Assembly: GCA_012840395.1 (NCBI GenBank)
Contig: DULL01000034.1
Span: forward strand, 40,705-104,704
DNA length: 64,000 nucleotides
From: Clostridiaceae bacterium
GTDB taxonomy: Bacteria; Bacillota; Clostridia; Acetivibrionales; DULL01
Direction of reading: 5' to 3'
The notes under the pieces were generated by a model. The model saw nothing but the letters and a program-made list of their open reading frames with translations. It was not told the origin of the DNA and did not search any database. A program made the position numbers and the translations under genes. Shown here piece by piece: positions 51,468-61,047 of the stretch (position 1 is its first letter; every line of letters begins with the position of its first letter).

Positions 51468-52922
51468 GTGTATTTATTAGGTATTGATTTGGGGACAACA
51501 GGATGTAAGAGCATGGTTTTTGACCTGGGAGGCAAAATTCTTGGAGACCATTATATTGAGTATGATTTAATATTCACCCCTGAAGGTGTTGAACAAGATG
51601 CTAACCTTTGGTGGGAAAATATTAAGACAGCAGTTAGAACTGCAATTAATAAAGCGGGTATAGATGGGAAAAAAGTATTGGGCTTGTCTGTTAGTTCACA
51701 AGGGATTTCTTTTGTTCCGGTAGATAAGAATGGAAATACGTTAATGAACGCTATCAGTTGGTATGATTCAAGAGCTGTGGATGAAGCAGATCTTATTCGC
51801 AAGGATTATGACAATTTCCAGCTTTATTGCCGGACAGGCCGGCAGATAAGTTCTCTTGTTTTCCCTGAAGTAATGTGGCTGAAAAAGCACCGCCCGGAAA
51901 TATATAAAAAAACCTATAAGTTCTTAATGGGCCTGGATTTTATAATATATCGCTTCTGTGGTGTATGTGCTACAGACTATACCATGGCAAGCGGTACTTT
52001 ATGTTATGATGTTGTAAACCGCAAATGGATAGATGAATTATTCAAAGTTTATGATATTGATATGGACAAATTTCCTCAAGTTTGCTGCTTTGGTGATGTA
52101 GTAGGAAAGGTTATGCCGGATGTCGCAGTAGAATTAGGATTAAGTACCGAAACTAAAGTAGTTATGGGAGCACAAGATCAAAAAGTTGCCGCTATAGGAG
52201 CAGGCATAGACAATGGTGTTATAACATTATCCATGGGTACGGCCAGTGCCATATCTTCAATAACCAATAAACACTTGATCGATAATACAATGAAAACTGC
52301 ATGTCATGGATTTGACCGCCAGCGTTGGATTATGGAAAACGCTGTGGGGACATCAGGTTCTGCGCTGAAATGGGTAAAGAATACAATGTTTTCCAACATG
52401 TCTTATAAAGAAATGGATGAGCTGGCTTCTCAGGCCCCTCCGGGTTCAAAGGGTGTATTCTTCTATCCGAGCCTGTACAAAGGAAATAGAAACAAAAATA
52501 ACGGTACTTTATACGGATTAGGCCTGGAAACCACTCAAGGTGATATTATTCGTTCTGTACTTGAGGGTATAGCCTACAAAATAAAAGAGTGCATTGATAG
52601 CCATAGACAAATAAACGAAGATGTTCGCAATACTAAAGAAATACGTATATTTGGAGGTGGTGCCGTAAGTCCGGTATGGTGCCAGATTATATCAGATATA
52701 ACAGATATGAAAGTTGTTGTGCCTCGAACTCACGAAACAGGAAATCTTGGAGCTGCCATTTGTGCAGGTATTGGAGCTGGAGTATATAAGAATCTCAAGG
52801 ACGCTCAGCAGATAGCAGGAGGAGTCGGTTCAGTGTATATACCCAGAGAGGAGAACAGGGAAGTATACAGGAATGGATATGAAGCTTTTTTGGCATTAAA
52901 AGACATGCTTGAAAAGAATTAA
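51468..52922 (+). CDS. FGGY-family carbohydrate kinase
   Basis: 484 aa, xylulokinase/gluconokinase-like. The ATP-binding opening is GIDLGTTGCKSMVFDLGG; ISWYDSRA lies near residue 100. The C-terminal half has GVITLSMGTASAISS and EIRIFGGGAVSPVWCQIISD, then TGNLGAAICAGIGAG. It phosphorylates a pentose, hexose or polyol; the real substrate cannot be read. The start GTG 51468 is 9 bp after GGGAGG. Its placement in the importer cluster suggests it traps the transported sugar or a product of the NagB-like enzyme. Confidence 0.9.
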   Translation: MYLLGIDLGTTGCKSMVFDLGGKILGDHYIEYDLIFTPEGVEQDANLWWENIKTAVRTAINKAGIDGKKVLGLSVSSQGISFVPVDKNGNTLMNAISWYDSRAVDEADLIRKDYDNFQLYCRTGRQISSLVFPEVMWLKKHRPEIYKKTYKFLMGLDFIIYRFCGVCATDYTMASGTLCYDVVNRKWIDELFKVYDIDMDKFPQVCCFGDVVGKVMPDVAVELGLSTETKVVMGAQDQKVAAIGAGIDNGVITLSMGTASAISSITNKHLIDNTMKTACHGFDRQRWIMENAVGTSGSALKWVKNTMFSNMSYKEMDELASQAPPGSKGVFFYPSLYKGNRNKNNGTLYGLGLETTQGDIIRSVLEGIAYKIKECIDSHRQINEDVRNTKEIRIFGGGAVSPVWCQIISDITDMKVVVPRTHETGNLGAAICAGIGAGVYKNLKDAQQIAGGVGSVYIPREENREVYRNGYEAFLALKDMLEKN

Positions 52923-53008
52923 TGAATTAAATAATGCAATGCAAAAACACTGAAATAAATTTTGTAAACATAGATGATAAATAAAATCAATATAAAGGAG
53001 CTGTTATT

Positions 53009-54313
53009 ATGCTTTATGCAGGAGTAAGTGAAAGAGTTATTACACCCGATTTTCCAACATTGTTAGCTGGTTATCCATTTCCACAGGACCGCTACCATAC
53101 ATCAGTGCATGATGATTTGATGGCTCACTGCTTTTATTTAAGAAATGGTGAAACAGAAGTTGCTATTATTACTCTTGATTTAATATGTTTTACAAAACGC
53201 AGAGTAAAAATGGTGAGAGAACATATAAGGAGGACTTGTGGTATTCCGGAGAAAAACATCATAATCTCAGCCACTCACACTCATTCAGGGCCTGTTTGCG
53301 GCAGCGTGCCTTTTGAGTTCTGGGACGACAGGAAGGAAATGTATCCTTATTTTCTTGACCAAGTTTGCATTAAGATCATAAACGGAATTAAAGAAGCTAA
53401 ATTGAATGCTTTTCCTGCAAAAATAGCCATGGGAAAAGGATATTGCGGCAAGGAGCAGGGTGTTGGAGGAAACCGCAGGCATAAAGATGGCCCTGCAGAT
53501 CCGGATGTCTGGGTAACAGCAATCAAAGACCAGAATGACAAATTAAGAGGCGTACTGGTGAATTATGCATTACATCCTACTTTCCTTCATGCTGAAAGCA
53601 AAGTCATTACAGCAGATTATCCCGCTTACATATATGAATATTTCAAAAAGCAGGATAATGAACTGGTAGTAGGATTCCAAACCGGTGCAGCGGGCAACCA
53701 GTCCTCACGCCATTTCCGTACAGGACAAACTTTTGAGGAAGCAAAGCGTGTCGGTTATGCAATTGCTTCTGAAGCTGAAAGGGTAATAGCAGAATTATTT
53801 TTTGATAATAATCCGAAGCTATTTACAGATTGTAAGGAGATAATGCCTTCACTAAAGCACATTCCCTCTCTTGAGGAGGCAAAAGCCAAAAAGGAAGAAG
53901 CAGAGAGAGGACTTGAAAATTCAAGGAAGAACAATGAACCTTATGCTATCCAGCGTACCTGGGAGTGCACAACATTTGGGGCTAACAGAATGTACAGGAT
54001 AGCCAAGGCTGGAAAAGAAGTTTTAGAGGGAATGCTTACAAATTCGCCCTTCGAAATATTTGTCCTGGGTATCGGAGATAACAGAATAGTAACAGTACCG
54101 TGCGAAATCTTCGTAGAGTATGCACTGAGATTAAAAAAAGAATCACCCTATAAGAACACTTATCTGGCTTCAACTTCCAACGGTTATGGAAGCGGATATG
54201 TTTATACTCCGGAATCTCTTAAAGAGGGTGGTTATGAACCATTAGGGTCAATTTATGCAGATACGGTCGGGGATGAAATAGTAGATGCAGCATTGGAATT
54301 GCTAAGAAAGTGA
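53009..54313 (+). CDS. Neutral/alkaline non-lysosomal ceramidase-like protein
   Basis: 434 aa. The N-terminal neutral ceramidase domain has VSERVITPDFPTLLAGY, HDDLMAHCFYLRNG, and the zinc-ligand motif SATHTHSGP (about 92-100). NYALHPTFLHAESK and QTGAAGNQSSRH complete the core. True ceramidases are secreted and have a C-terminal domain; this protein has no signal peptide and is shorter, so it acts in the cytoplasm and probably on a different amide. Its neighbours handle sugars, which suggests a sugar-linked substrate. GGAGC precedes the ATG. Confidence 0.8.
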   Translation: MLYAGVSERVITPDFPTLLAGYPFPQDRYHTSVHDDLMAHCFYLRNGETEVAIITLDLICFTKRRVKMVREHIRRTCGIPEKNIIISATHTHSGPVCGSVPFEFWDDRKEMYPYFLDQVCIKIINGIKEAKLNAFPAKIAMGKGYCGKEQGVGGNRRHKDGPADPDVWVTAIKDQNDKLRGVLVNYALHPTFLHAESKVITADYPAYIYEYFKKQDNELVVGFQTGAAGNQSSRHFRTGQTFEEAKRVGYAIASEAERVIAELFFDNNPKLFTDCKEIMPSLKHIPSLEEAKAKKEEAERGLENSRKNNEPYAIQRTWECTTFGANRMYRIAKAGKEVLEGMLTNSPFEIFVLGIGDNRIVTVPCEIFVEYALRLKKESPYKNTYLASTSNGYGSGYVYTPESLKEGGYEPLGSIYADTVGDEIVDAALELLRK

Positions 54314-54365
54314 TTATTAGATAGTAAGAGTTCATCTTTGCTTTAGTACTATGGAGGGGAATTTT

Positions 54366-55505
54366 TTGAAAATTTTAGAATCTGAAATTACAAAGCTTGC
54401 CGGCGAATACAGGGATAAGGTGCTTGAGCTCACAAAAGAGCTGTGCACCATCCCCTCTCCTTCTGGAAATGAAATTTCCAAGGTGCGTTTTATAAAAGTG
54501 CTCCTGGACAAGACCTATGGTGGCGGGGCAGTAATTGATGAGGAAGACAACCTGGTATATAAAATGAAGGGCAGGAATTCAGAAAAGTGTATCCTAATTT
54601 CTGCTCATACCGATACAGTTTTTCCTGAAAACACACCACTTGTAATCCGTCAGGAAGGTAACAGGCTTTACTGCCCGTCTATTTTGGACAATTCAATAAA
54701 CTGTGCAGCCCTTTTCTATGGAATTGGTGTTTTAAAAGACATTGGTATTATGCCTGAATATGACATGATATTTGCTTTTAATTCCGGAGAGGAGGGGACA
54801 GGCAATTTAAGAGGCATCCGGAAACTGGTGAAAACTTATGGCAAAAGCCTTCTTCTTGTTATGTCGCTGGATTTGGGATATCAGGAGGTTATTACCCGCG
54901 CTGTAGGCTCAAGCCGTTACCGTGTAACTGTTAAGACTGAAGGAGGCCATAGCTGGTTTGCATCAGATAGAGTAAACTCCATTGCTGTGCTTGCGCAGAT
55001 CATTAGCAGGATTTATGAAATACCCATGGGAAATAATCCAAAAACCACATATAATGCAGGGGTAATTTCCGGAGGCAGGAGTGTCAATACAGTTGCACCG
55101 GAAGCAAGTTTGCTTCTGGATATTCGTTCAGAAAATAACCAATCTCTCGAAAATTTAAAATCAATGATTATGAGTATTATTGATGAGGCAAGGGGACAAG
55201 ACAGGACTATAGAGGTTACAAATATTGGTGACAGACCCTGTGGTGATGGCAAAGTTTCACCTATAGTTAGCAATATTATTAATTATGTAAACAAAAAGTT
55301 TGACATGGCTCCTGAAGAGATTGCTGCCTCCACAGATGCAAATATTCCATTGTCTTATGGAATACCGGCATTCGTAACAGGTGTTGCTGTTGGAGAAAAT
55401 GCACATTCGATGGATGAGTACATTGAACAGGATTCGGTGGAAAAGGGCCTGGAGATATTTTTTACTTATTTATTGGAAATAGGGAAGGGGACATTCCTTC
55501 CCTAA
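54366..55505 (+). CDS. M20-family metallopeptidase / amidohydrolase
   Basis: About 379 aa. [10 protein letters not shown] is the first metal motif, [14 protein letters not shown] the second (bridging Asp), and [15 protein letters not shown] holds the general base Glu. [10 protein letters not shown] belongs to the dimerisation lid, and [15 protein letters not shown] supplies the final His. The set is complete, so it is likely active on a peptide or N-acyl amino compound. The TTG at 54366, 5 bp after GGAGGGG, is preferred to the in-frame ATG at 54351 that overlaps the ribosome site. The last bases overlap the convergent glcD-like gene by 4 bp. Confidence 0.88.
   Translation: MKILESEITKLAGEYRDKVLELTKELCTIPSPSGNEISKVRFIKVLLDKTYGGGAVIDEEDNLVYKMKGRNSEKCILISAHTDTVFPENTPLVIRQEGNRLYCPSILDNSINCAALFYGIGVLKDIGIMPEYDMIFAFNSGEEGTGNLRGIRKLVKTYGKSLLLVMSLDLGYQEVITRAVGSSRYRVTVKTEGGHSWFASDRVNSIAVLAQIISRIYEIPMGNNPKTTYNAGVISGGRSVNTVAPEASLLLDIRSENNQSLENLKSMIMSIIDEARGQDRTIEVTNIGDRPCGDGKVSPIVSNIINYVNKKFDMAPEEIAASTDANIPLSYGIPAFVTGVAVGENAHSMDEYIEQDSVEKGLEIFFTYLLEIGKGTFLP
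55480..55504. terminator. Bidirectional hairpin across convergent stop codons
   Basis: TAGGGAAGG (55480-55488) pairs perfectly with CCTTCCCTA (55496-55504), 7-nt loop. Both stop codons (M20 TAA 55503-55505; GlcD TAG 55502-55504) lie in or at the 3' arm. U-tracts are short, so strength is uncertain. Confidence 0.55.
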
Positions 55506-56899
55506 ATCACTTTCCCTGGATTTAAGATATGCAACGGATCAAAGGCATTCTTTATTGAACGCATTAACTCTATCTGCCTTTTTCCCACGGACTCAACAAG
55601 GAATTGCTTTTTAGCGTGACCTATTCCATGCTCACCTGAAACCTGTCCGCCTAATTCTGATGCTTTTTTGTACATAGCATTCATTACTGTTTCAAGTTTT
55701 TGTTGCCAGACTTCATCTGAAAGATCATCCTTGCAGACATAAACATGTATATTACCGTCTCCTGCATGTCCAAAGCTTCTGATTCTTATTTCATGTTCTT
55801 TTTCAAGAATCTTGATGAATTTGACAAATTCAGTAATTCTGTCTCTGGGGACTACAACATCGCACTCGTCCATGTCAGGTGTAGAGCTTTTTATTGCTTC
55901 AAGGAATGCTCCTCTTGGAACCCATATGGACTCCTGGCGTTCTTCGGTATCTGAAATAAAGACATCAACAGCTCCTTCATCAAGGCATATTTTTGCTACA
56001 TCATCATAAATACTCTCGATGTATTCCTTTGAACTGCCGTCAAATGAAAGAATAAGATAAGCTTCTGCGGATTTATCAGGGAATTTTCTTCCTAAATACA
56101 TTTCTGCTGCTTCAATAACTTCTTTTTCCATGAATTCAATGGCAGTTGGAATAACTTTGGATTTAATTATTTTTGGAACCGTATTAATACATGATTCAAG
56201 ATCTTTAAAAGGAACCAATAAACTTATCGTTTTCTTGGGAACCGGTAAAAGACTTAACAGCAGCTTTGTTACAATCCCAAGGGTACCTTCCGAGCCAATG
56301 AATAAGTTCTTAAGGCTGTAGCCCGAGCTGTTCTTGGCAATTTTGCCTCCCACTTCAATTATTTCACCGTCAGGGAGCACCACTTCCATACCCATCACAT
56401 AATCCCGGGTTACGCCATATTTAATTGCCCTCATCCCTCCTGCATTGGTCATTACATTTCCACCTATTGTGGCCGATTTCTCACCGGGATCTGGAGGATA
56501 GAGCAGGTCTTTATCTAAAGCTGCTTTAGCGAGATCCATTAGTAGAACTCCGGGTTCAACAGTTACAGTCAAATTGTTTTCATCAAATTCAAGGATTTTA
56601 TTCATTCTGGACAAGGATAAAAGAATTCCTCCATATATTGCAACAGCGCCGCCGCAAAGACCGGTTCCGGAACCTCTTGGAGTTACGGGAATTTTCCTGC
56701 TATATGCATATTTCATAATCTTTGAAACTTCTTCTGTGCTAATAGCTTCTATAACCACTTCGGGCATGAATTTTCCATATATGGCCATTTCGTCGTGACT
56801 GTAATCATCATTTATTTCTTCTCCTGAAAAAACCCTGTCAGGCGAACATATGCTTTTGAAATAGTTAATGTCAGATTCTGTTACCTTATTATATTGCAT
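55502..56899 (-). CDS. FAD-linked lactate dehydrogenase (GlcD/LctD-like)
   Basis: 465 aa. The FAD-binding half contains [35 protein letters not shown] and [16 protein letters not shown]. The C-terminal FAD-oxidase domain has [13 protein letters not shown] and ending [11 protein letters not shown] with the metal and substrate histidines. It oxidises a 2-hydroxy acid such as lactate or glycolate. Being 3' of etfB-etfA with a 19-bp overlap, it should pass electrons to the Etf pair, as in the bifurcating lactate dehydrogenase of Acetobacterium. The ATG is 56897-56899. Confidence 0.92.
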   Translation of the reverse strand: MQYNKVTESDINYFKSICSPDRVFSGEEINDDYSHDEMAIYGKFMPEVVIEAISTEEVSKIMKYAYSRKIPVTPRGSGTGLCGGAVAIYGGILLSLSRMNKILEFDENNLTVTVEPGVLLMDLAKAALDKDLLYPPDPGEKSATIGGNVMTNAGGMRAIKYGVTRDYVMGMEVVLPDGEIIEVGGKIAKNSSGYSLKNLFIGSEGTLGIVTKLLLSLLPVPKKTISLLVPFKDLESCINTVPKIIKSKVIPTAIEFMEKEVIEAAEMYLGRKFPDKSAEAYLILSFDGSSKEYIESIYDDVAKICLDEGAVDVFISDTEERQESIWVPRGAFLEAIKSSTPDMDECDVVVPRDRITEFVKFIKILEKEHEIRIRSFGHAGDGNIHVYVCKDDLSDEVWQQKLETVMNAMYKKASELGGQVSGEHGIGHAKKQFLVESVGKRQIELMRSIKNAFDPLHILNPGKVI

Positions 56900-58089
56900 A
56901 AAGATTCATCTCCCTTCTTTATTCTGTTAATTAACTCAGGGACTATTTGATATAAATCACCAACTATGCCGTAGTGGGCAACCTTAAATATCTGTGCATT
57001 TTTATCAATATTAATTGCAAAAATATGGTCGGAACCGCTCATACAGGCGGTAAACTGGATAGCTCCTGATATACCGCAGGTTATTATAAGTTTGGGCTTG
57101 ACAGTTCTTCCGGAAAGCCCAATCTGCTGGGTATAATGAGCCCAGCCTGCTTCTACCAGAGGCCTTGTAACAGCTACCTGCCCACCTAATAGACTTGCAA
57201 GCTCCCCCAGCATGTCCAGATCTTTTTTGTTTTTCAGACCTCTTCCTCCAGCCACCAGCACATCTGCATCTGATATTGAAGGGAGTTTTTCTTTTGGAAC
57301 AGTATCCAGCACTTTTATTCTTGACTCAAGTTGAGAAGGGGAGATGCTGCAAATTTCTATTGTCCCCTTGTAACCAGGCACACATTCGGCTCTGTTCATG
57401 ATTTTGTACCTGACCGTTGCAAATTGAGGCCTTGTATAGGGAGTTATAATTTGTGCCATAATATTTCCGCCAAAGGCAGGACGTATTTGCACAAGATCTG
57501 TATTATCCCTTACTTCCAGAGAAGTACAGTCGGCGGTTAATCCGGTTCTGAATCTGACAGAAACCCTGGGTGCCAATGATCTGCCCACAAGGGTGGCTCC
57601 CACAAGTACTATGGAGGGTTTTGCCTTTAGTATGCAATCTTCAAAAGCATTGGCATATACATCGGCTCTATAATGTTTAAGTTCTTCATGTTGGTATACA
57701 TATACCTTATCTACTCCGTAGTTGAGCAGTTCTTTGGCTTTGCTGTGGATATTGTCTCCAATGAATACACAGGAAATACTATGCCCGAGTTTTGCTGCCA
57801 GTTCTTTTGCTTTTCCGATTAATTCAAGTGTAACTGGATGGATGTCTCCGTTAAAGTGCTCAACATAGACTAGTATTCCCTTCCATTGGTTCTTATCAAC
57901 CATGGTTCTCTGACTTTCAACAAGTGAGATTGCCTTTTCAGGACAATTCTTTATACAAATTCTACACATTTTGCAGGCAGAATTTATTTCAATGCGGTTG
58001 TTTTTTAGTTCTATTGCATTAAAGGGACAGGCCTGCACACACTTGTTGCATAAACTGCATTTTTCATGATATATTACCAACTTCTTCAT
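56881..58089 (-). CDS. etfA: Electron-transfer flavoprotein alpha subunit with N-terminal ferredoxin domain
   Basis: 402 aa. Residues 7-55 carry two 4Fe-4S motifs: [12 protein letters not shown] and [12 protein letters not shown]. The EtfA part follows, with the FAD-binding C-terminus [20 protein letters not shown] and [21 protein letters not shown]. The extra ferredoxin domain is typical of LctC in lactate-oxidising anaerobes, where bifurcation couples lactate oxidation by NAD to ferredoxin oxidation. It starts 48 bp after etfB. Confidence 0.93.
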   Translation of the reverse strand: MKKLVIYHEKCSLCNKCVQACPFNAIELKNNRIEINSACKMCRICIKNCPEKAISLVESQRTMVDKNQWKGILVYVEHFNGDIHPVTLELIGKAKELAAKLGHSISCVFIGDNIHSKAKELLNYGVDKVYVYQHEELKHYRADVYANAFEDCILKAKPSIVLVGATLVGRSLAPRVSVRFRTGLTADCTSLEVRDNTDLVQIRPAFGGNIMAQIITPYTRPQFATVRYKIMNRAECVPGYKGTIEICSISPSQLESRIKVLDTVPKEKLPSISDADVLVAGGRGLKNKKDLDMLGELASLLGGQVAVTRPLVEAGWAHYTQQIGLSGRTVKPKLIITCGISGAIQFTACMSGSDHIFAINIDKNAQIFKVAHYGIVGDLYQIVPELINRIKKGDESLCNIIR

Positions 58090-58137
58090 ATCCTAACTCC
58101 TTCAAAAAATATTTGCACTTTTCTTACCTCTTTTTCA

Positions 58138-58926
58138 TTAAATAAATCTTAGCTTCTTTAAGGTTTCAGCCATTTTATCCGCCAGGTCAGCGGCATTTCC
58201 TTCCCATATAACATGCTCTGTATCTGTAGGAGGAGGGAATATTCTTTCTACAGTGGTGGCTGACCCCATAAGGCCGTATTTGGTTTCATCCTTATCGGAT
58301 AAATCTTCAAAAGTCAGAATATTTACAGGTTTTCCGGCTGTCTGAAGTTTTCTTTTGTAAGAAGGAAGTCTTGGCTGCATAATATCTTTTTCAACAGTAA
58401 TCAGGCAGGGATATGTGACTTCAAGAAATACCGCGCTTTCCGCCATATCTTGTTCCAAAATAATTTTCGTTTCATCAACATATCTTATGTCTGTTACCCA
58501 TGTTACAAGAGGAATCTGAAGTAGTTCAGCCAGTGAAGGCCCTACCTGGGCAGTATCACCATCAGTGGTTTGTTTACCGCATATAATAAGGTCAAAATGG
58601 CCGATTGCTTTTATCCCCTGATAAAGAGCATAAGAAGTGGCAAGAACATCTGCACCTGCAAATTTTCTGTCAGTGAGAAGAAATCCTTCATCTACTCCCA
58701 TCATATAGGCTTCCTTAATAATTTCCGATGCCTGTGGTGGTCCCATAGTTAGGACTGTTACTTTACCCTGGAGTTTTTCCCTGATCTGAAGAGCAGTCTC
58801 GATTGCGTACAAATCATAGGTGTTCATTTTACTTTCAACACCATCACGCTTTAAAACACCAGTTTTTTCATCCACCTCAACCTTAGTGGTTCCTGGAACC
58901 TGTTTAATACATACAAGAATATTCAT
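58138..58926 (-). CDS. etfB: Electron-transfer flavoprotein beta subunit
   Basis: 262 aa. The opening NILVCIKQVPGTTKVEVDE is typical. LLTDRKFAGADVLATSYAL contains the DRxFAGxDxxATSY motif seen in bifurcating EtfB subunits, where NAD sits beside the extra FAD. CGKQTTDGDTAQVGPSLAE is the Etf signature for FAD/AMP binding. It forms the dimer with EtfA. AGGGAGGT precedes the ATG. It is first of the structural genes after the regulator. Confidence 0.94.
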   Translation of the reverse strand: MNILVCIKQVPGTTKVEVDEKTGVLKRDGVESKMNTYDLYAIETALQIREKLQGKVTVLTMGPPQASEIIKEAYMMGVDEGFLLTDRKFAGADVLATSYALYQGIKAIGHFDLIICGKQTTDGDTAQVGPSLAELLQIPLVTWVTDIRYVDETKIILEQDMAESAVFLEVTYPCLITVEKDIMQPRLPSYKRKLQTAGKPVNILTFEDLSDKDETKYGLMGSATTVERIFPPPTDTEHVIWEGNAADLADKMAETLKKLRFI

Positions 58927-58954
58927 ACATACCTCCCTCTAAAATAGCTAGCTA

Positions 58955-59653
58955 TTACATTATCTTTCTTACAAGATTTAAATGTTTTTCCATAATATCA
59001 CAAGCAAGATCCGGATTATTGTTTTTTATAGCTTCATATATCTGGATATGCTGGTTTAGAAGCATTTTTGTATTTTCTCTGTTGTACAGTATCTTTTCCC
59101 TGTTAAATCTTATAGAACTTTCGAGTATATAGGTCATGCATTCAGAAGCTTTCAAAAGAATATAATTACCACTTATCAGGAATATGGCCTTATGAAATTC
59201 AATATCAGCTTTCGCACCTAGAACGGGGTCGTTCTTTTCCAGAGCACTTTCCATTAACTCCAGTGATTTTTTTAATAGTTCTAAATCAGAATTCTTGGCA
59301 TTATTTGCTGCAATCTTAACTGCATTAACCTCTAACAGAGTTCTGAATTCAAGAAGGTCAGTTTCCATACTTTCGTTTTTTACAAATAAGGGTGCTATAG
59401 CATTAATAAAAGGAGCTATATTAAGATCTGATATGAATGTACCTTCTCCTGGCCGGACTTCAATAAGTCCAATTATTTCCATTGCACTGAAAGCTTCCCG
59501 GATTGATGCCCTGCTTACATTGAACATTTCCGCAAGTGTTCTTTCAGGAGGAAGCTTATCTCCTGCCTTAAGCTTACCTTCCTTTACCAGCAGGACTATT
59601 TGCTCTATTATTGATTGATATATTTTTTTCATGCTTATAGGATTTATATTCAT
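58955..59653 (-). CDS. FadR-subfamily GntR regulator (LldR-like)
   Basis: 232 aa. The N-terminal winged helix has GKLKAGDKLPPERTLAEMF and VSRASIREAFSAMEIIGL, typical of GntR. The C-terminal FCD domain (about 90-228) has DIEFHKAIF and later His residues that bind metal and usually a carboxylic acid ligand. It is first in the lactate operon, so lactate is the likely effector and the operon its target. The ribosome site is poor; an ATG at 59632 is also possible. A TGGTnnnACCA-type palindrome lies upstream. Confidence 0.88.
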   Translation of the reverse strand: MNINPISMKKIYQSIIEQIVLLVKEGKLKAGDKLPPERTLAEMFNVSRASIREAFSAMEIIGLIEVRPGEGTFISDLNIAPFINAIAPLFVKNESMETDLLEFRTLLEVNAVKIAANNAKNSDLELLKKSLELMESALEKNDPVLGAKADIEFHKAIFLISGNYILLKASECMTYILESSIRFNREKILYNRENTKMLLNQHIQIYEAIKNNNPDLACDIMEKHLNLVRKIM

Positions 59654-59835
59654 AAGTATGCTCTACACCATACCTTTCTTCGAATTAATAACTAAATATG
59701 AATTTGTCAAATATATACAGTGGCTGAATTATAAACCAGCAGGTCAAAGTCTTGTAGTCATCTAAAGCCATCAAATAAAGCCTAAAGCCATAAAATGTTG
59801 AACAAAAAATGGCATAAATGCGGTATAAACACCTG

Positions 59836-59848
59836 GTGGTCAGACCAC
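59836..59848. promoter_or_regulatory. Palindromic operator candidate of the GntR/FadR regulator
   Basis: GTGGTCAGACCAC is a perfect palindrome around its central base and contains TGGTCAGACCA, fitting the FadR-family TGGTnnnACCA pattern. It lies 183 bp upstream of the regulator start, just downstream (on the minus strand) of an AT-rich -10-like tract. Confidence 0.6.
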
Positions 59849-59916
59849 TAATAATATATATACGCTATAAATTTTAAAAATCCTTCTTTTTTTACAAAAT
59901 AAATTGAAAAATTTTA

Positions 59917-60855
59917 TTATATACCTATATCCGGCTGTATCTCGAATTTTTTACCCTTTAGATAATCCAGCATGCCTCTGCCTTTAAAATCAAAATAAAG
60001 TTTGTAGGCCCAGAGAGCCTGATATTTAACTTTGTACATACGATTAATGTCGTTTGTGCCATATTTTCCATCTCCTATGATTGGATGGCCTATATGGGCC
60101 AAGTGGGCTCTTATCTGATGGGTTCGGCCTGTAACCAGTTCAACTTCCAGCTTACTGACATCATTCTGGGGTTCATAGGAAAGAATTTTATACCTTGTAA
60201 TAATTTCCTGATATCCAGGTTTTTTTTCTTCACTTATAAAAACCCTGCTTTTATTTTGATCTTTCATAAGATAGGCTTTTAACTCTCCCTGTTTTTTCTC
60301 CAGTTGTCCCTTTACAAGGCATAAATAGTATTTTTTTATTTCCTCTTTCTTTATTTTATCCAGCATGATTTTTAAACTTTCCCTGTTTTTTGCAATAATA
60401 ACCAGCCCTCCGGTATTCCTGTCCAGTCTGTGGCACAGGGAAGGTGGGAAGGAATTAACATTTCGCGGATAGTATTCTCCTTTATCTATGAGGTATTGTT
60501 TGACCTGATCAATCAATGTATTTTCTGCTTGTTTCCTGTCGGGGTGTACGGGTACTCCTTGCTCCTTATTAACAATTAAAATATTTCTGTCTTCATAAAC
60601 AACTGTGAAGTTTATCCTTGGTTTGCCGCTGTTTTCTATGGGTGCACCCATCAATATTTCATCAATAATATAGATATCAATTTTATTTCCTGAGTATACA
60701 ATACAATCTTCTTTAACCCTTATGCCGTCTATTTTAATATCTTTCTTGCGTAAAGCTTTATATAATGCACTTACAGGCATATTAGGAAAACTTTCCTTTA
60801 TAACTTTGGTTAATTTCATATTATTTTGTTTATCGCTTACAATAATTGAACGCAT
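59917..60855 (-). CDS. RluA/RluD-family pseudouridine synthase
   Basis: About 312 aa. An N-terminal S4-like domain (VSALYKALRKKDIKIDG) precedes the catalytic domain with LCHRLDRNTGGLVIIAKN, which holds the active-site Asp of the HRLDR motif, and GRTHQIRAHLAHIGHPIIGD. It isomerises uridine in rRNA or tRNA; target unknown. GGAG is 6 bp from ATG 60855 (minus strand), which is preferred to an upstream TTG. It is on the same strand as the lactate operon but separated by about 260 bp. Confidence 0.93.
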   Translation of the reverse strand: MRSIIVSDKQNNMKLTKVIKESFPNMPVSALYKALRKKDIKIDGIRVKEDCIVYSGNKIDIYIIDEILMGAPIENSGKPRINFTVVYEDRNILIVNKEQGVPVHPDRKQAENTLIDQVKQYLIDKGEYYPRNVNSFPPSLCHRLDRNTGGLVIIAKNRESLKIMLDKIKKEEIKKYYLCLVKGQLEKKQGELKAYLMKDQNKSRVFISEEKKPGYQEIITRYKILSYEPQNDVSKLEVELVTGRTHQIRAHLAHIGHPIIGDGKYGTNDINRMYKVKYQALWAYKLYFDFKGRGMLDYLKGKKFEIQPDIGI

Positions 60856-61047
60856 ACTATTCTCCAAAATTCTGCATTATTTATTATTTATTATACATGC
60901 CAATAGCGCTTATGAATATATTTGAAGAAAATATAACCATCATTTTTAAATAGTATTATTCACCATGTTATAAAATGATATAATGCACATATGAGGAATT
61001 CTTCCATTTATATTATGATTGAACAAAATCTATAGGAGGCCTTTAAG

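Noticed and set aside
43000..55500. Genomic island with integrase or att sites
   Set aside because: The block looks accessory by function, but no integrase, tRNA-adjacent repeat or flanking direct repeat was found.
58943..58956. 14-bp palindrome AATAGCTAGCTATT at the end of the GntR gene
   Set aside because: Perfect but AT-rich, short and overlapping a stop codon; not of the regulator's TGGT/ACCA type, so not called an operator.
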